Below, in pieces: positions 60,104-61,647 of a stretch of 61,647 bases of DNA. The position numbers and the translations under genes were made by a program. A model generated the notes under the pieces. It saw nothing but the letters and a program-made list of their open reading frames with translations, was not told the DNA's origin and ran no database searches. How positions within the stretch are numbered: the first letter of the stretch is position 1; each line of letters starts with the position of its first letter. Source of the stretch: Arcobacter sp. (GTDB lineage Bacteria; Campylobacterota; Campylobacteria; Campylobacterales; Arcobacteraceae); assembly GCA_003252105.1 (NCBI GenBank), contig QKDL01000028.1:1-61647 (forward strand). Reading direction: 5' to 3'.

Positions 60104-61647
60104 CTATAAATAATTTAAATCTTCGCCAATATTTTTATTAGTTTCTCTTGATTCAAGTATTTGACTTGAAGAGTGTAATGTTCTATTTTGGGTACTAGTT
60201 TCTTCTTGGTCAAAATCTGATTGTCCTGAAGAATTTTCTTCCATATTGAATTCAAGATTAAATGAAGTTTGTCCTTCAAAAGTTCTACTCAAGGCATCTT
60301 TTAAGCTTGATTGATTATCTATAAAACTATCTAGTGTTTTAGAATTAGATAGATTCATACTAATACTTAAACTACTATCTCTTTCACTACTTTTCATTAA
60401 AATTGCAATTGAACCTAATTGAGCAGGCATTAAATTAATTCTAAATGCTGTCACAGGTGGTTTATAATTTTCATACATTGTTCTTGCCATATCAGACATC
60501 ATTGCTGACATTTGTTGTCTTGCACCTACAATTCTATTTTGTATAGATTGAGCTAAATTATTAGAAACTGTAATTGTTGAAACAGACGTATTATCAAAAG
60601 AATCACTATTTGTAGATGTTGTTGAAGAATTTGTTGTCCCAGAAGCTACCGCTTTTGAACGATATAACTCTTCTACATTACTTGTATCTGATGAACTTTG
60701 AGTTTGAATCTTTTCTAAATTTTCTCTTTGTGATTGCTTAATAAAGTTAAATCTATCAATAGTTGTTTCTTTTTCAATTTTTCTATTATCTAATTTTCTA
60801 TCTTCATGTTTTTTTACTTCTAAAGAGATTTCTTGTGTATTTAACTCCAAAATTTTAGAAGCTTCTTTAATATCAGAAACAGAACTTCCATCTTTTAAAA
60901 CTTTTACTGCTTCACTTTTTTTAGATATAGATTGAGTATAAATCGAATTTTTTTGTGAACTTAGATAGATATTTGTAAGTAAATCATTTGAATTATTCTC
61001 TTTTGTCCCTTCTTGGATCGTCATTCTAGATGAAATAGTATTATTTTTTGCTTTATCAAGAAGTTTATCCATCAAAGATTTACCTTGTTTGTTTTCAAGC
61101 TCTTTTTCAACAGGGATATCTTCTTCACTATTTGTTATATTTGATAACTCTTGTGCAACTTTTAGATTTTTAACTTCCGAAGTAGTTTTTGACTTTTCTT
61201 TAGTATCTACTTCTTTTTGTAAAGAAGATGATATATTATTATCTGCTGTTGTTATTGAAGAAGTTTCAACATTTACTTTTTTTATCTCTTGTCCAAGACT
61301 CTCTTTTTTCTCTTCTTTTGTTGTAGTTGTTGTTTTATTCTCTTCACTAGCTTTTTCTATATCTTTTTTATCTACAGTTTTATTCTCTTCAACTACTTTT
61401 TTTATCTCTTGTCCAAGATTTTCTTTTTTCTCTTCTTTTGTCGTAGTTGTTGTTTTATTCTCTTCACTAGCTTTTTCTATATCTTTTTTATCTACAGTTT
61501 TATTCTCTTCAACTACTTTTTTTATCTCTTGTCCAAGACTCTCTTTTTTCTCTTCTTTTGTTGTAGTTGTTGTTTTATTCTCTTCACTAGCTTTTTCTAT
61601 ATCTTTTTTATCTACAGTTTTATTCTCTTCAACTACTTTTTTTATCT
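60104..61647 (-). CDS. fliK: FliK-type hook length control protein (5' end beyond the window)
   Basis: The frame is open from its stop at 60104 to the right edge (at least 514 residues). The C-terminal part (VTAFRINLMPAQLGSIAILMKSS) has the Flg_hook domain, in which PxxLGxI is the hallmark. It is followed by a Ser/Glu-rich tail. The N-terminal part is polar and low-complexity and contains 40-residue tandem repeats. FliK measures the hook and switches FlhB. Starting at the TTG 61075 would drop the repeats; I see no stop upstream of it, so the gene runs on. The identification rests on domain and on the fliR-flhB neighbours. Confidence 0.85.
   Translation of the reverse strand, partial: IKKVVEENKTVDKKDIEKASEENKTTTTTKEEKKESLGQEIKKVVEENKTVDKKDIEKASEENKTTTTTKEEKKENLGQEIKKVVEENKTVDKKDIEKASEENKTTTTTKEEKKESLGQEIKKVNVETSSITTADNNISSSLQKEVDTKEKSKTTSEVKNLKVAQELSNITNSEEDIPVEKELENKQGKSLMDKLLDKAKNNTISSRMTIQEGTKENNSNDLLTNIYLSSQKNSIYTQSISKKSEAVKVLKDGSSVSDIKEASKILELNTQEISLEVKKHEDRKLDNRKIEKETTIDRFNFIKQSQRENLEKIQTQSSSDTSNVEELYRSKAVASGTTNSSTTSTNSDSFDNTSVSTITVSNNLAQSIQNRIVGARQQMSAMMSDMARTMYENYKPPVTAFRINLMPAQLGSIAILMKSSERDSSLSISMNLSNSKTLDSFIDNQSSLKDALSRTFEGQTSFNLEFNMEENSSGQSDFDQEETSTQNRTLHSSSQILESRETNKNIGEDLNYL
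61281..61647. repeat. 120-bp tandem repeats within fliK
   Basis: A 120-bp unit recurs with exact period from 61281, 61401, 61521 and again at 61641 (cut by the window edge). Copies differ by only a few bases. The period is a multiple of three and encodes a 40-residue unit rich in Lys, Glu and Thr. More copies may follow outside the window. Confidence 0.95.

Noticed and set aside
60104..61075. FliK starting at TTG 61075
   Set aside because: The same frame continues without stop to the window edge and contains the repeats, so 61075 is an internal codon.
61281..61647. CRISPR or intergenic tandem repeat
   Set aside because: The repeats are in frame, encode protein continuous with the FliK C-terminal domain, and have no unique spacers.
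1..61647. tRNA, rRNA, tmRNA or riboswitch genes
   Set aside because: I read the intergenic gaps, most of which are under 200 bases, and saw no cloverleaf or known RNA element. A covariance-model scan could not be run.

Overview
The window is very AT-rich, densely coded DNA that looks like the chromosome of an Arcobacter-type member of the Campylobacterota. This rests on the gene families present (Fur, FeoAB, flavodoxin, ClpS/ClpA, Bpt, many c-type cytochromes, an epsilon-type flagellar export cluster), the low GC and the short purine-rich ribosome binding sites. No database could be searched, so genus level is inference. No rRNA, tRNA or CRISPR array was seen.

Layout. (1) 1-3760 is an accessory left edge. 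It has the last codons of a coiled-coil protein overlapping an HNH nuclease, a gene-poor stretch of about 1.1 kb with an imperfect inverted-repeat module, the C-terminal scar of a tyrosine integrase, and a DUF4143-type AAA ATPase preceded by three 11-bp boxes spaced exactly 22 bp. (2) 3842-11092 holds a LapG-like protease and then an apparently Fur-controlled envelope cluster: imelysin, di-haem oxidoreductase, second imelysin, sterol-desaturase-like enzyme and MauG/CcpA peroxidase. A second Fur-boxed unit (DUF2325 plus two small proteins) converges on it. (3) 11093-25488 holds an EAL protein and a ten-gene minus-strand operon. Its first four genes make and recycle the compatible solute glucosylglycerate. 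The next six are galU and the Entner-Doudoroff genes zwf, pgl, edd, eda and pgi. A perfect 19-bp palindrome lies at its promoter. (4) 25659-33639 holds a small membrane protein, a GGDEF-EAL protein paired with a cytochrome c peroxidase, flavodoxin, Fur, FeoA and FeoB. (5) 33688-46276 is mainly housekeeping: Bpt, TrpA, ClC channel, PanB, RuvB, an AI-2E family permease, an FTR-rhodanese fusion, a trypsin-like protein, Aat, a cytochrome c lipoprotein, ClpA, ClpS and BioD. (6) 46277-61647 is one long minus-strand run: FliK (5' end beyond the window), FliR, FlhB, a periplasmic TPR protein, FliI, FlgL and FlhA, followed by BatD, an HlyD-like protein, a molybdopterin oxidoreductase, an MFS transporter and a small protein.

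How the parts fit. Iron supply is a recurring theme: Fur, Feo, flavodoxin, and 7-1-7 Fur boxes at the imelysin and DUF2325 units. Sugar phosphates link the osmolyte and Entner-Doudoroff genes in one operon. Aat, Bpt, ClpS and ClpA together form a complete bacterial N-degron pathway. The most distinctive observations are the glucosylglycerate cycle fused to Entner-Doudoroff genes, the 120-bp (40-residue) tandem repeats inside fliK, the Fur-boxed imelysin and DUF2325 units, the 22-bp-phased boxes before the DUF4143 gene, and a 7-bp repeat inside a mini-ORF that ends on the ruvB start codon.
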